The position numbers and the translations under genes were made by a program. This document shows positions 22,304-33,015 of a stretch of 64,000 nt of DNA, piece by piece. How positions within the stretch are numbered: position 1 is the first letter of the stretch; each line of letters starts with the position of its first letter. The notes beneath the pieces are model-generated. The model saw only the letters and a list, made by a program, of their open reading frames with translations. It ran no database searches and was not told the origin of the DNA. The stretch comes from Hymenopus coronatus (taxonomy: Eukaryota; Arthropoda; Insecta; Mantodea; Hymenopodidae), in assembly GCA_030762935.1 (NCBI GenBank), contig CM060883.1, forward strand, positions 33,751,501-33,815,500, read 5' to 3'.

Positions 22304-22698
22304 TTACATTGCAATAAACTACATAAACTAAGGCAGACAGTTCTAATAAATCGAAACATACCACACGACCGCTGCATAAACTATCTCCAACTACACATAG
22401 ACAGCGTGCAATAAAGGAGGTATCATGTGATCATCACGCCGTATTTTGACTGTCGCGTTGATGTTACATAGAGCGAAGCTGCTACTTCCTCAGCAATAGC
22501 TTCTCAATTTTATTTCTTCCCGAATACTTCACGAGGTGAGAGCAACCTGTAAGGAACTCGAAAAAAAAAAATAAAAAAAAAAAATAAATAAATAAAAATC
22601 CTGGTGCTGAGATTTGAATTCTTAGTATTTGTGACACCCTTTGGCGGTATTCGCCGATCATGTGTGCACGACTTGCTTTGTAAGTCATAGCTTATTGT
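22147..22698. repeat. Microsatellites and A-runs, otherwise unassigned
   Basis: A compound microsatellite (ATT)n then (AGT)n spans about 22235-22302, and an A-rich run with T/AAAT interruptions spans 22561-22598. No gene seen. Confidence 0.7.
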
Positions 22699-22702
22699 AG
22701 GT

Positions 22703-22892
22703 TGCACCGTGGCCGAGTGGTTAGACCACTCGCCTCGCACTTAGACGCCCGGCTTCGGCTTTTCTCCGGGTTCTCAGTTTCCCTTGCCATCGCATTCCAC
22801 CAGTGCTACATCTTCATTTCATGTATCACCGTGTCATCGTCTGAGGTGCCATAATTAGTACAAGCGGGCATTAAAGACTATAAAAAACACAT
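22703..22892 (+). repeat. SINE-C copy
   Basis: Starts GCACCGTGGCCGAGTGGTTA (tRNA-Leu/Ser-like A box). The B box is damaged (CCGGCTTCGGC). The body TTTTCTCCGGGTTCTCAG, CATCGCATTCCACC and the tail AAGCGGGCATTAAAGACTA with a short A-rich end are intact enough to identify. Confidence 0.75.
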
Positions 22893-22899
22893 AGCTGAT

Positions 22900-23382
22900 T
22901 GTTGGCATCCATTGTTACACACGTGCGTTAGTGAACAACTGCACCGTGGTTAGTTCTCTTGTCATCGCAGCTCTGATTGTCAAACACGCGCGAGTGGTTA
23001 CGTGTTCTTTCGGAAGGTTCTTTGACGTCGAAGCCGCGCATTGCTAAGCTTTAGTGAGTTTGTGTCGCTGCGGCTGTCTGGCAGGTGGGGCTGTTTCTGG
23101 AAGTTTCCCGTGAGGTAATCAACATATATAAAAACGGCATTAAAGACTTACCCAGGTGCAGTTTTCACTGGGAATGCATGGCATGCAACAGTTGAGAGAG
23201 TTCGTTGGGAATCCCGTAGCGAGCTGTATTGTCACATCAGCGAACGTAGAAAATAAACTATACGGCTGAACTGTTAGGGAAGTCAGTTATTTGTGAGCAG
23301 ATTATAACCAGTTTGTGGAAAAATAAAGAGTTGTTTGTTGGAGTGGAATGAGAGCTTTTACTACAGTGGTGTCAGGAGCGAG
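22900..23382 (+). mobile_element. Probable LTR with primer-binding site
   Basis: A candidate LTR of about 466 bp begins TGTTGGC (22900) and ends TACTACA (23365). It has a TATA box (TATATAAAA, about 23125-23133) and AATAAA signals near 23252 and 23323, the order expected for U3-R-U5. Directly after is TGGTGTCAGGAGCGAG (23367-23382), which resembles the tRNA primer-binding site of many insect Ty3/Gypsy-type elements. I do not see the partner 3' LTR, so the element is truncated. The left boundary is a guess. Confidence 0.55.
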
Positions 23383-23880
23383 AATTAACGTCACGATGGA
23401 GGACAAGATGAAAATTTACTCGCAGAAATCAAGGAAGTGAAGACGAAAATGGATTCCGGAAGGGGAAAAAATGGGAAAGATGGACGAAGATGGAATCCCG
23501 AATGGAGAATATGGAATCCGGAATGGAGAAAATGTAGGCGGAAATGAACACAGAACTGAAATGCGGAACGGAGAGCCTAAGAAGGAGATATCGAACAAAA
23601 TCGAAGAACAATTCGCGTATATGCAGATTTTCTTGTTTTCCCACTCCAAGCTGAGTTGTAGTCTGTCGAAAAGGAATCCCTGGTACGTTGCATCATCCTT
23701 CAAGGTCTTAACTAGTGTGAATATGTTAGTGTTTGGTCTTTACACGATTTTGTTGAACCGTAGTTCCATCCTTCGACAGTATTGTTGGTTCTGTGACATT
23801 TCCCGTGACCGTTCTATATTCCTTTTGGTTTTGACGATTTATTCAGCCACTGTTCCATGAAGTAGTCGTAGAACAAACTT
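23383..23880 (+). pseudogene. Degenerate gag-like start of LTR element
   Basis: An ATG at 23396 opens MEDKMK, then frameshifts lead through charged stretches: EIKEVKTKMDSGRGK, then NGEPKKEISNKIEEQF near 23560-23610. The Glu/Lys-rich, coiled-coil-like make-up right after a primer-binding site suggests the N-terminus of Gag. No zinc knuckle, protease or polymerase follows. An open frame over 23471-23860 mixes this with unrelated sequence. Function is inferred from position only. Confidence 0.4.
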
Positions 23881-25058
23881 AATTTCTCATTTCCTGGTGA
23901 GTTTTTATTTGTATGAGTCAACCATCGTAAATTTTGCTAAGCGGAAGATAAGCTAATACAGAACACATCCTTTTGTGAAGTCTAATTTCCTCATTTGTAG
24001 GTAGTTTGCGTATTTCGAAATTCTTGCACCTTTCTCTAAATACCTAGATGATTATCTCTGTGCCCAATTACTAATATCTCCCACTGTAATGCACCCCATT
24101 GGAAGGGGAACCCCGTAAACGATTTAGGCATGAGCAATCTGTTTTTGCACCTTTGCATTCTCTCAAATGACTGACCAAAGAATACTTCCCAAGTGTTGAA
24201 CTGCTATTTTGCATTGTCCAAATTTTATTAGTATAGTTGACGATCATGGTCATTCGTCAGAAGCATCGATTAGACAAAAGCACTTCTATTGAAGGTTAGT
24301 CTTAGAAAGAAGTGTAAGACAAGTAATAATAAACATTTCTGCAGAGTAAAGCAATATTGTCCGGTAAGCCAAAGCAATTTCACTAATTTGCACCTTTCCT
24401 GCTTGGTCCCTGCAGGTGGTAAATTCGCTTTTGTAAGAGTGACAGTATATACCGTAGTAATATTATTACCCAGGCAAAAGCCTTTCTGTAACAGCATTCC
24501 CCAAACACAAGAGGAACGTCTGTGAATCAAAGAGAGGAAAGGGGGGAGGACACGAGTTTGCTTTGTTAACGAGAAAAGGGATCAGCGAGCCCAACACGTA
24601 TCCTTCTCCCTTGCTTTGTTGACGAGCAGACGTGCAATTAAAATGGTAGGAAGCGCGGGTATGAAAGCTTGACCAGGGCTCATTTAATAATCTAATTTCG
24701 CTTGCCACGCTGTATCACTTAAGCTTGCTGACGCAGTGTGGGCAGTTGTCAGCTTTCGTACCACCGCAACTCGGCTAACCTGGATGTCAATAAACGAGAT
24801 TGCCTGGAAATAAGTGAGTTTTGTTTCCTTTTCTGTTCACTTATGTGGGAACAAACGTGCAGAATCCTCTCTTCTGGTGAAAAGAGGGAGCAACTGAAAT
24901 CTGTTTACAGAAAATACAGGTATTTCAGTTTGCCAGGAGACCATCCATTATATAAGTGCAGATCTTCAAAGAGACTGGAAAGCCTATTCTATGATGTATA
25001 AAGAGGAGTCAATTTGGGTATGGTAGTGACAGAGAAGCATAACTACTATAAATAATGT
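23881..25058. other. Unassigned DNA
   Basis: About 1.2 kb with short frames on both strands (largest 87 codons, 24738-25001), none recognisable. A donor-like AAATAAGTGAGT near 24810 is the only splice-like signal noted. Confidence 0.45.
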
Positions 25059-25205
25059 GTCGCCCTCCGTGGTATTGAGGTTACCACGCCATGCTCTAAT
25101 ACTCAATATTGTGGGTTCAAACCCGACGGAGGGTGATGGATTTTTTTTCGTACGTAAAAATCCTAAGCATGACTTCCTTCGGAAGGGAAGTAAAGCCGCT
25201 GGTCG
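25059..25205 (+). repeat. SINE-A copy, 3' truncated
   Basis: GTCGCCCTCCGTGGTATTGA head, B box TGGGTTCAAACCCGACGG, and hairpin CTTCCTTCGGAAGGGAAG. The copy breaks off after GTAAAGCCGCTGGTCGCATG, losing the 3' half. Confidence 0.75.
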
Positions 25206-25289
25206 CATGTAACGTTTATTTGCACATACCTTGAAAGAAGATGGTCTTGTGCTAAATTCGATATGTTTCACGTTCGCAAAGGCAACTTC

Positions 25290-25900
25290 ATCCTATAGTT
25301 TCATCTATGGGCAAGAGTGATCCCTCATCACTATGTGCACATAGTGGCGAACTCGCGAACTAGAAATTCCTTGAACAAAACACCGCATATATAACGAGGC
25401 ACAACGTCGCACGAAGGACTGTGGCCGTTTGCGAAATACTTGATCTCTGGGAGGGAAAGAGGAGGGGAGAGACACTAAAGCTGACCAGATCTGGTAGAAG
25501 ATGGGCGCAAGTATGGACAGGTTCCTTGCGTTTCTGAATGCAACGTCGCCACAAGACTTTAATCCCCGGTAGCACTGCAAAAGAGCGCCCCACCCAAAGA
25601 TTCTCAGAGCAAGTGTTGATCGGGGGTGACGAAGACAGGAAGAAACGTTTACAGAACGCAAGTCACCGCCCAGCCGCGGCCTGCAGAACAACGTCGGCTG
25701 ATCCCTCAATCTGAAATAGATGATAACGAAGTGGTTTGTAAGGGAATTATAGGAAAGCCTTGGTAATAATGAATCACTCAACATTCATTAACCTGCAGAT
25801 TCGGGAAAACCAGAAACATCAACGGGTTAGAGTGGTGAATCCGAGAATTCCCAAATTCGGACAACAGACATTACCGCTGGGTTGGGGAGCTTATAGTGTG
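25290..25900. other. GC- and CpG-richer island, 159-codon open frame
   Basis: This block stands out from its AT-rich flanks by many CpG dinucleotides (for example CGAACTCGCGAAC and ACAACGTCGCACG). The minus strand holds a 159-codon frame (25305-25784) with no recognisable domain. A TATA-like CATATATAACG lies at 25386. It may be a CpG-rich promoter or exon of an unseen host gene, or a fragment of an unknown transposon. I found no second copy in the window. Confidence 0.3.
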
Positions 25901-26535
25901 CAGCGGTTTTTATACTTGATTAATTATGAATTTATCGGTTATCTTAATTAGGTCTACTATTTTTCCTGCATTATTTGATTAATTAATTATTTTGTGGCTA
26001 GCTGATTTTTATTTTCCGTCGAGAAAGTATTTCTATGCAGGGAGACTGTCCAAAGGAACACTACAGAGAACACTAACATTTTAGACTTGAATTATCTAAT
26101 GATGATCTTCACTTAATAATAATAATAATAAAAACACTTAGTACACTCTACTTTATCAACGTTTCCTTACAGACACCGTCTGACTGAGCCAAACAACATT
26201 ATTATTAAGCCTATTTAGAAATACTTTGAACATTCGCACGGGTAACGAATAACTCCGCGCCTTCACATTTCATGTTTACTTGTACGACTTGTACCCTGTA
26301 AGGTAACCCTTAGCACTGTGTAACGACTAACTACGAACTGAGAATATATTGTACATTTATATCTGAATTACCTAACCATTAAATCCATCTTCTTAATAAC
26401 TTTTCGACTGATGCTCGTACTTGGCTAATACACATCATGTTTCATCTCTCTTTTGGAAAGTTTTCCATCCAATATCCTAAAAAACCACGCTTCTCTTGAG
26501 CTTACTTTTTACACCTAACAGCGTCTCCAACATTT
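25901..26535. other. Unassigned AT-rich DNA
   Basis: No repeat, frame or RNA gene recognised. Confidence 0.45.
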
Positions 26536-27341
26536 ATTACTTTCTCTATACGTACTATGTACATAGTGTATAGAGAAGGTATTATATTCCACCCAAAGAT
26601 TCGATACCAAGATTTCACTGTAAATATATGTTTTGGGTCCCCCGAATCCAAAAAAAGCATTTCTGGAAAAAGGTCCGTGGACAGCATAGTTCAAAAACGA
26701 AAAGACCTTTAAATACCAAACTTGGTATTTAAGTTAGGTGTCTTCCAAGGATGCGACACGAAGATTTTCAAGAAAATCCTCCAACCCCAATTACCCTTTA
26801 CATGGAACTTTTTTCGAAAATTATGATTTTCTCAAAAATGGCTCTAACGATTTTGATTCAAATATCGTATATTAAAGATATTTACTTGCTAAATAAAATG
26901 TATATCTTGAACTTTCTGGGTTTAGCCTCTAAAGACTTCTTTATTCTGGATGAATATTACGGGGTTTTGCATAACTGCTAAACCGTAAGAGTTGGACAAA
27001 AACTATAGAGCACATTAAACACACAATTTATGTTATATACATTTGTACATGGAGTTGATCGTTTTTGGGTTTCAGTTATGAAAAACTTATAATTTTCTCA
27101 TACAGGAATTTGTCAACTCCTGTCCATACAAAGGAACTTCAGTCACAGAGCATCCAGTTTTTGATTACCACTTTAACCTATGGTACTCCCTTATTTCGCT
27201 TCTGCCTACAAGGAAGCAAGTAATAAGACTATTTCTGTTAATTTGATCTCGTTTAGCATGAAGTAAATAGAAGCATAAACGTTTTAACAATAGTTTATTG
27301 CAGAGATGTAGAGAAAGTCATGTGAATGGAACACATCAGAT
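26536..27341 (-). mobile_element. HLE-1 copy, full length
   Basis: Starts TTACTTTCTCTATACGTACT with the hairpin CTATGTACATAG, and ends AGTCATGTGAATGGAACACA|TCAGA. Its (GT)n tract is reduced to GGTCCGTGGACAGC, showing that the microsatellite can be lost while the rest is kept. Confidence 0.85.
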
Positions 27342-27680
27342 TTTTTTTAGACTAGTTATAGTTTCTTTATATTCTAGCTTCACCACGCTGTATCTATTGT
27401 TATTTATTCCGTCTGAGTTGTTCGCTTTTATCTAGGAGCTAGTTTCAGCTGAGCATCCACATCCTATAGTTGCTTTGCTTTTGATGGCTTCTCTGCTTTT
27501 CAGCAGTTGCCTGTACTCTCATTGCCATTCTTCAGGGTCAATCCAGTCATCCTCCTCCAGACGCCGATCATGCATTAATCTATGGATCCCTCTTCAACTT
27601 TATTTAAAGTATATATCCAGCAAGCATTGGATAGGTGGAATAGATCTTGTAAAAATATGGGAATACTAAGTTAAGGTGAC
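27342..27680. other. Unassigned DNA
   Basis: Between HLE-1 and the LINE remnant nothing is recognisable; a 64-codon frame at 27475 has no features. Confidence 0.4.
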
Positions 27681-27689
27681 ACAAGTAAG

Positions 27690-28346
27690 ACTCAGATGGC
27701 CAAGTGATGATAGCTCAGAGTGGTGAGGATGTGAAATAGATAATGAGAAAACTTTTGACTCTTTCGAAACAGGAGAACTGAAATTAATTATGAAAAAGAA
27801 AGAAAAAAAAAACAAAAACAAAAAAAAAAAACAACGAATACCATGTAGTAGGAAGAAGTGGGAGAGACCACTCTCTGTTCCAGGGAATTATTACAGCCAC
27901 AAAACAATTTAGATATTTGGAATTTATTATTAATGAATCAGGGAGCCGCAAAATTGATGTAGGTAGCCGGTTAGTCCAAGCGCGAAAAACTATACGAATG
28001 TTGAACGAAGTAAGACTATGACAAACCTTACGAAGAAGAGGATTTTGAAATCTTACGTGGAAAGCATAGTGATCTATGGTGCTGAGGTATGGACTTTAGT
28101 GCTCGTACAGAGTTAAAAATCTAAGATTTTGACAACAGAGGTGGACAGAATAATACGAAGTGTCGAGGTTTCCAGGTTAGAAAGAAGGAGAAATGAAGAG
28201 GTGAGATGATGTATATGGAGGAGACAGTGACGGAAAGAATCGAAAGACGATCTGTCCAATGGTATGGCCATGATGGAAGAACAGATGAGGATAGGTGGCC
28301 AAAAATAGTTTTACAATGAAGCGGGGTAGAAGGAACCGGGACAGGT
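27690..28346 (+). pseudogene. LINE reverse transcriptase C-terminal remnant
   Basis: Reading with frameshifts: MIAQSGEDVK after a decayed YADD-like site near 27700, an A-rich insertion (27791-27835), then FRYLEFIINESGSRKIDVG, VQARKTIRMLNEV, KSYVESIVIYGAEVWTL near 28050-28095, VDRIIRSVEVSRLERRRNEE, and ERIERRSVQWYGHDGRTDED near 28230-28290. YGAEVWTL and the Q-WYGH block are standard for non-LTR reverse transcriptase C-termini. Several stops make it non-functional. Confidence 0.75.
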
Positions 28347-29190
28347 ACTTTAAGCGGAGAAATCCACATCTTATAGTGAAGACTTATAAACTGACACTCT
28401 GAATGCATACAATGGTTATTTCATCAACATGGATTCTATTGTTGACTTGCATTTTGCTTAAGGTTTAGCAACTTGGAGAGGAGATATCCATATCTTATAG
28501 TGAACACTTAAAAACAAACAACTGAATGTATACATTATTTCATCAACATGGATTCTATTGTTGACTTACATTTTGCATAAGGTTTGGCAACTTCGAGAGG
28601 AAAGATTCATCATTTTAATAGTGAACACTTAAAAAGTAACAATATGAATGTATATATTATTTCATCAACATGGATTCTATTGTTGACTTCCATTTGGCAT
28701 AAAGTTTAGCAACTTGAAGAGAAAAGATTAATCTTAATAGTGGACACTTAAAAACTAACAATATGAATCTATACATTATTTCATCAACAAGCATTCTATT
28801 GTTGACTTGAATTTTGTATAAGGTTTGGAAACTTGGAGAGGAAAGATCCACGTCTTATAGTAAATACTTAATAACTAACAGTTTGAATACGTATATTATT
28901 TCTTCAACATGAATTCTATTGGAGACTTGCATTTTGCATTAAGCGTAGTAACTTGGAGAAGAAAGATTTACAATTTATAGTAAATACTTAAATATTAACA
29001 CTCTGGACATATACATAATTTCATCAACATGGTTTCTGTTGTTGATCTGCATTTTTCATAAGGCTTAGTAACTTAGAGAGGAAAGATCCATATCTTATAC
29101 TGAATTACTTAAAAACTAACACTTTGAATTTATACATTATTTCATCAACATGGATTCTATTGTTGACTTGTATTTTTTATAAAGTTTAAA
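28347..29190 (+). repeat. Seven tandem repeats of about 120 bp
   Basis: The block TTTCATCAACATGGATTCTA recurs at about 28422, 28541, 28663, 28782, 28902, 29022 and 29143, giving periods of 119-122 bp. Each unit also carries CTTATAGTGAA.ACTTAAA and AAGGTTTAGCAACTTGGAGA. The array begins exactly where the LINE coding remnant ends (GGTACTTTAAGCGGAG), so it is probably the LINE 3' untranslated region or a satellite captured by it. Confidence 0.85.
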
Positions 29191-29230
29191 CAGAGTCTCC
29201 ACAACCTGGGTTTGTGTTTGTTGATTTATA

Positions 29231-30094
29231 TTTTTACTTTCTCTAGCCCGATATGTACAATGTACAAAGGGATAGAGAAGTATTGTATTCCACCAAAAAC
29301 ACGATGTCGAGATTTCACCAGAAATACATGTTTTAGGACCCCCCGAATCCAAAAAAAGCATTGTCAGAAACAGGTCCACGCGCGTGCGCGCGCGCGTGTG
29401 TGTATATGTGTGTGCCTGTGGATATTAAATGCCAAATTTGGTATTTAAGTTTGGTAGCTTCTAGGGATGCGATTCCAGAAAATCCCCCCATCCCAAACTA
29501 CCCTTTACATGGAAAATGTTTTTTTTTTTTAAATGGCTCTTAACGTTTTGATTAAAATACCACATATTAAAGCCACATCTGTCGCAAATAAAATGTATGT
29601 TTTGAAGTTTCTGGGAATAGCTTCTAAAGACCTGTTTATTCTGGATGAATTTTGCTTAAATTGGTATAACTAGTAAACCGTAAGATATAGACAAAAACTT
29701 ACTTTACAAAAATGTAGATCTTGTTATAACACAGAAGTTATATCCTATCATTTTTTCGTGGAACTTACCGTTCTCGAGGTACTCCTTGTTGTTAGTTTCA
29801 ATTGTGGAGTACTTTTACTTTTCTCAGACCGAAGTGTCCATTTTTCTTTTGTTCTACTCCTGGCCAAGCAAAGAAGCGATTTGCAATGACAATCGCATAA
29901 GGACAGCTTTTAAAACATTTGACAATCACTTTTCTTGGTGTATTCCATTTAGTTCCATTCTACTTATAAGGAACTAAGTAACAAAATTCTGCTATGTTTA
30001 TCTCATTAGCATGGTGTTGGAAGAAGAATTATCTTTTGTAAGAAGTTTGTTTGTAGAGTAGCTAGAGGAAGTCATGTGAGTGTAACACATCACA
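29231..30094 (-). mobile_element. HLE-1 copy with long alternating GC/GT tract
   Basis: Minus-strand copy from TTTTTACTTTCTCTAGCCCG to GAAGTCATGTGAGTGTAACA|CATCACA. In place of the usual (GT)n tract it carries 38 bp of strict pyrimidine-purine alternation (29377-29414). The rest is a standard copy. Confidence 0.8.
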
Positions 30095-30358
30095 TTTTTA
30101 TATTTCACAGCGCACGATTAATAACTTATTAGATTGTTGTATACAGTGCTCTTCAAGCGGAACTCAGCATCCTACCTTCTTCCCTATCTTTTCTCCATCA
30201 GTTTACCCTTACTTCAGTATATCCGTGTTAACCACTCTCCAGAGTTCTAGACTGCATGTTTAGTTTGGAAGAGCGTGTGTATGGGGAGACAATGTAGCTT
30301 CTGAGAATGGTCAACACCTGGGGAGGCGGTTATGGGCCTGTCCCAGGGAAAGAAAAAA
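30095..30358. other. Unassigned DNA
   Basis: No feature recognised. Confidence 0.4.
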
Positions 30359-31527
30359 TCTGACATGTTCCATTCATAGCTTTCTCTAGCTGTAACACAA
30401 ACAGCTTTCTTACAAAATATTATTCTTTTATCTACGACGTGCTAATCAAGGTAGACATTATCAGAAACCATCTTATTACTTGCTTCCTTGTATGAAGAAG
30501 GGACATAAGGGTACACACTAGGCTAAATCGATAGTCATATCTGTTAAAAGCTGATCTTATATGAAACAGCAGAAGTTCGGTCAGCTTTGCTAGTTAAAAC
30601 AAAAGAGGCGAATCAACTCCCTCCGTGATGGAGTGGTCAGCGAGCTGACTTCTCACCAGGAAGTCCTGGGTTCGGTTCCCGGCTGCGACGGATAATTTTT
30701 CTTTAACCAAAATTATTCCGTATCCACCACAGAGTCTGAAAGTATGAATATGAGAGTGAATGTGCGTGTTTTTAGTAATAAAAATTGTATAACTTAGTGT
30801 TCTAAGTTTACAGCAAGTCAAAGCCTCCGATATGACCATCGAAGTTAAAGGGGGCTATACAAATGAAACAATTAATACAAAACAAAAAGAGGTGAATCGA
30901 AACGTCACTTCCTGTTTGAGAAACGTTAAATTAATTTAAAATTGAAGCCAATAACAAGGAATATCTCAGAAACGGTCAGCTCAACATAAAAAAAAATAAA
31001 AAAAAAAAAAAAAACATATGACAGAATTATGTGTTTTAACGAAATCTATTTTTCTTGTATAGTAAGTTTTTGTCTGTCTCTTACGGTTTAACCGTTATTC
31101 AAAACTCATCCAGAATATAGGGATCTTCAGGGGCTATTTCCAGAAATTCAAAATATACATTTTATTTATAATTTTCATATACTGTATTTTAATCAAAATC
31201 TTAGAGCCACTTTTTAGAAAAACAACATTTTCAAACTTTTTTCCTGTAAAGGGTAGTTTAGGGTGGGGGGATTTTCTTCAAAATCTTCTTGTCGCATCCT
31301 TGGAGGATACTGAACCTAATTACCAAGTTTGGTATTTAACAGTGTTTTCGTTTTTGAGCTATGCTGTCCACAGACACACACGAACCTTTTTCTAAAAATG
31401 CTTTTTTCGGACTCAGGGTACCTCAAAACATATGTTTCCGGTGAAATTTCGACATCGAAATTGTGTGTGGAATACAACACTTCTATTCACTATGTACATT
31501 GTACGTATGGGGCTAGAGAAAGTAAAA
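30359..31527 (+). mobile_element. HLE-1 copy interrupted by SINE-D
   Basis: It starts TCTGACATGTTCCATTCATA, is split at 30614/30879 by SINE-D, resumes with TTAATTTAAAATTGAAGCCA, and ends CACTATGTACATTGTACG...CTAGAGAAAGTAAAAA. Without the SINE it is about 0.9 kb. It is the first of three plus-strand copies in a row. Confidence 0.8.
30596..30898 (+). repeat. SINE-D, complete, with long target duplication
   Basis: The element (30615-30878) has an A box region GATGGAGTGGTCAGCGAGC, a B box GGTTCGGTTCCC, the body CACAGAGTCTGAAAGTATGA and the tail GAAGTTAAAGGGGGCTATAC|AAATGAAAC. It is flanked by AAAACAAAAGAGGCGAATC and AAAACAAAAAGAGGTGAATC, an imperfect duplication of about 19 bp of HLE-1 sequence. 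It therefore inserted after the HLE-1 copy. Confidence 0.85.
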
Positions 31528-31559
31528 AGTGAGGCGTCCCTTATTTCCGATCATCAAGA

Positions 31560-32097
31560 AACCTACTTCTCATAACATACATATCTAAAAACTTCAAACA
31601 TTAATAAAGGATATCTCGAATGCTTAGGCTAAAACTTTCATTTTATATAAAGTGTGTGCTTTAGTGAGATGTACATTTTTGTATAGTAAAATGCTGTCTA
31701 TCTCTTATGGTTTACGAATTATAGAAACATGAGTCAGAATAAAGAGGGCTTCAGATATATTCCCAGGAACGTAGACTAAACACACGCATTTATGTGATAA
31801 TCACTAGCGACATTTTTCAGAAAATAAAAATTATGAACATGTTGCATGAAAAGGATAGTTTAGAGTGGGGGGGGGCTGTAATGAAAATCTTTGTACTGCA
31901 AAGATGCAATACGATGCACTTAAATACCAACTTTTGATTTTTGTATTATGTAGTTCACAGATTCAGATTTAGGCTTGGACATTTTTATAAATATGACTTT
32001 TTAGATTCGGGGTCCTCAAAGCGTGTATTTTTACATCTCGGTAGCGAATTTTTGTATGTAATACAATACTTCCCCTACTTACTTTACAGAAAGTAAA
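31560..32097 (+). mobile_element. HLE-1 copy, 5' truncated (tandem member 2)
   Basis: Follows the previous copy by about 30 bp in the same orientation. It begins in the interior (AAGGATATCTCGAATGC) and ends TTTACAGAAAGTAAA. The body is recognisable by TTTAGAGTGGGGGGGGGCTG and CTCGGTAGCGAATTTTTG. Confidence 0.7.
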
Positions 32098-32108
32098 CGT
32101 TTATTTAT

Positions 32109-32360
32109 ATTAAATTCACATGACTTTCTCTACGTATTCTGCTACAAATTATGCTTAAAAAGCATATTCTTTTATTTACTTCATGTTAATTAGTAGAACA
32201 TTAGTAGAGATGGTCTTAAAACACATTCCCTTGTAGATACAAGGGGAATAAGGGCATACATTAGACTAAAGCGACAGTCAACTGGTTTAGGTGTCGCTAT
32301 GTGACCATGCTAACAATTCCGTTTTCTTTGTATGACCAGTATGGAAACAAAACTAAAATA
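32109..32360 (+). mobile_element. HLE-1 5' fragment (tandem member 3)
   Basis: Contains only the left third: TAAATTCACATGACTTTCTC, TTTACTTCATGTTAATTAG, AAGCGACAGTCAACTGG. It starts about 12 bp after the end of the previous copy, again head-to-tail. Confidence 0.7.
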
Positions 32361-32498
32361 AGCACTATACAGTAGTAAACTATCGGAGTTACTCATTTTT
32401 CATGAATGGCCTCTGGCGTCCCCGTTCTGTAAACAAAGGTTATGTATACATTTCTAAAATAGCTAGGACAGAAATGGACAGAAAAGCTGTTACCCACC

Positions 32499-32783
32499 AC
32501 TCTTGTAGAAAAATGGAAATGGAATTTTATTTATGTACGCTCTTTAATGCTATGGGTCTCAGGGTCCAATTCTATACTGGGCGTGAAATATTGCTTAATT
32601 TTGCTCACAGGCCTCTTTATCAGGCTTGAGGTTCTTTTACGTGCCGTAAATCTACGGCACGGGACCAACAGCTTTACTTCCCTTCCGAAGGAAACCTGCT
32701 AAGGAAAAAAATCCATCGTCCTCCGCCGGGTATACGAAGTTAGCAGGCTAACCATTACACCACGGAGGGCGACACTCTTGTAG
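32499..32783 (-). repeat. SINE-A with 10-bp target duplication
   Basis: Element 32509-32773 on the minus strand, flanked by ACTCTTGTAG (32499-32508 and 32774-32783). It is intact from the 3' AAATGGAAATGG through the hairpin to GTCGCCCTCCGTGGTGTAAT. The right flank is SINE-B tail sequence, so SINE-A landed in or beside a SINE-B. Confidence 0.85.
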
Positions 32784-33015
32784 GAGGATATGTAGAGTCA
32801 GCCTGAAAAATTCAATGCTATAGCCGGGATTTGAACCACGGATCTCCCGGTCTATAGCGGTTGCTCTACCACTGAGCTACCATGGCAATATGCTAGGCAC
32901 GGAATTAAATTTATCAACTGACTCTTATGTTTCCGGTAAACCATATGGTGATCTCAAATTATTTAGAGATGACGTACCCCAATGGCGACTTATAATGTCG
33001 TAAATACTTTAATGA
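32784..33015 (-). repeat. SINE-B copy, minus strand
   Basis: AGAGTCAGCCTGAAAAATTC, then the tRNA-like core in reverse (GGGATTTGAACCACGGATCT ... TACCACTGAGCTACCATGG), then CCATATGGTGATCTCAAATT. It abuts a plus-strand SINE-B, making the two tRNA-like cores an inverted pair about 170 bp apart. Confidence 0.8.

Noticed and set aside
22242..22377. 105-codon minus-strand frame with long Thr and Asn runs.
   Set aside because: It is the translation of the (ATT)n(AGT)n microsatellite.
23471..23860. 129-codon plus-strand open frame as a gene.
   Set aside because: It starts within the degenerate gag-like region after the LTR, crosses into unrelated hydrophobic sequence and has no domain. It is probably a chance frame over a retroelement remnant.
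28422..29165. CRISPR-like array (regular 120-bp period).
   Set aside because: The whole 120-bp unit repeats, with no unique spacers, in eukaryotic DNA next to a LINE. It is a tandem repeat.
32850..32890. tRNA gene candidates with good A and B boxes (also at 17040-17100, 33060, 37700).
   Set aside because: They lie within SINE-B units with identical flanks, vary in the anticodon arm and are interrupted in one case. They are SINE heads, not cellular tRNA genes.
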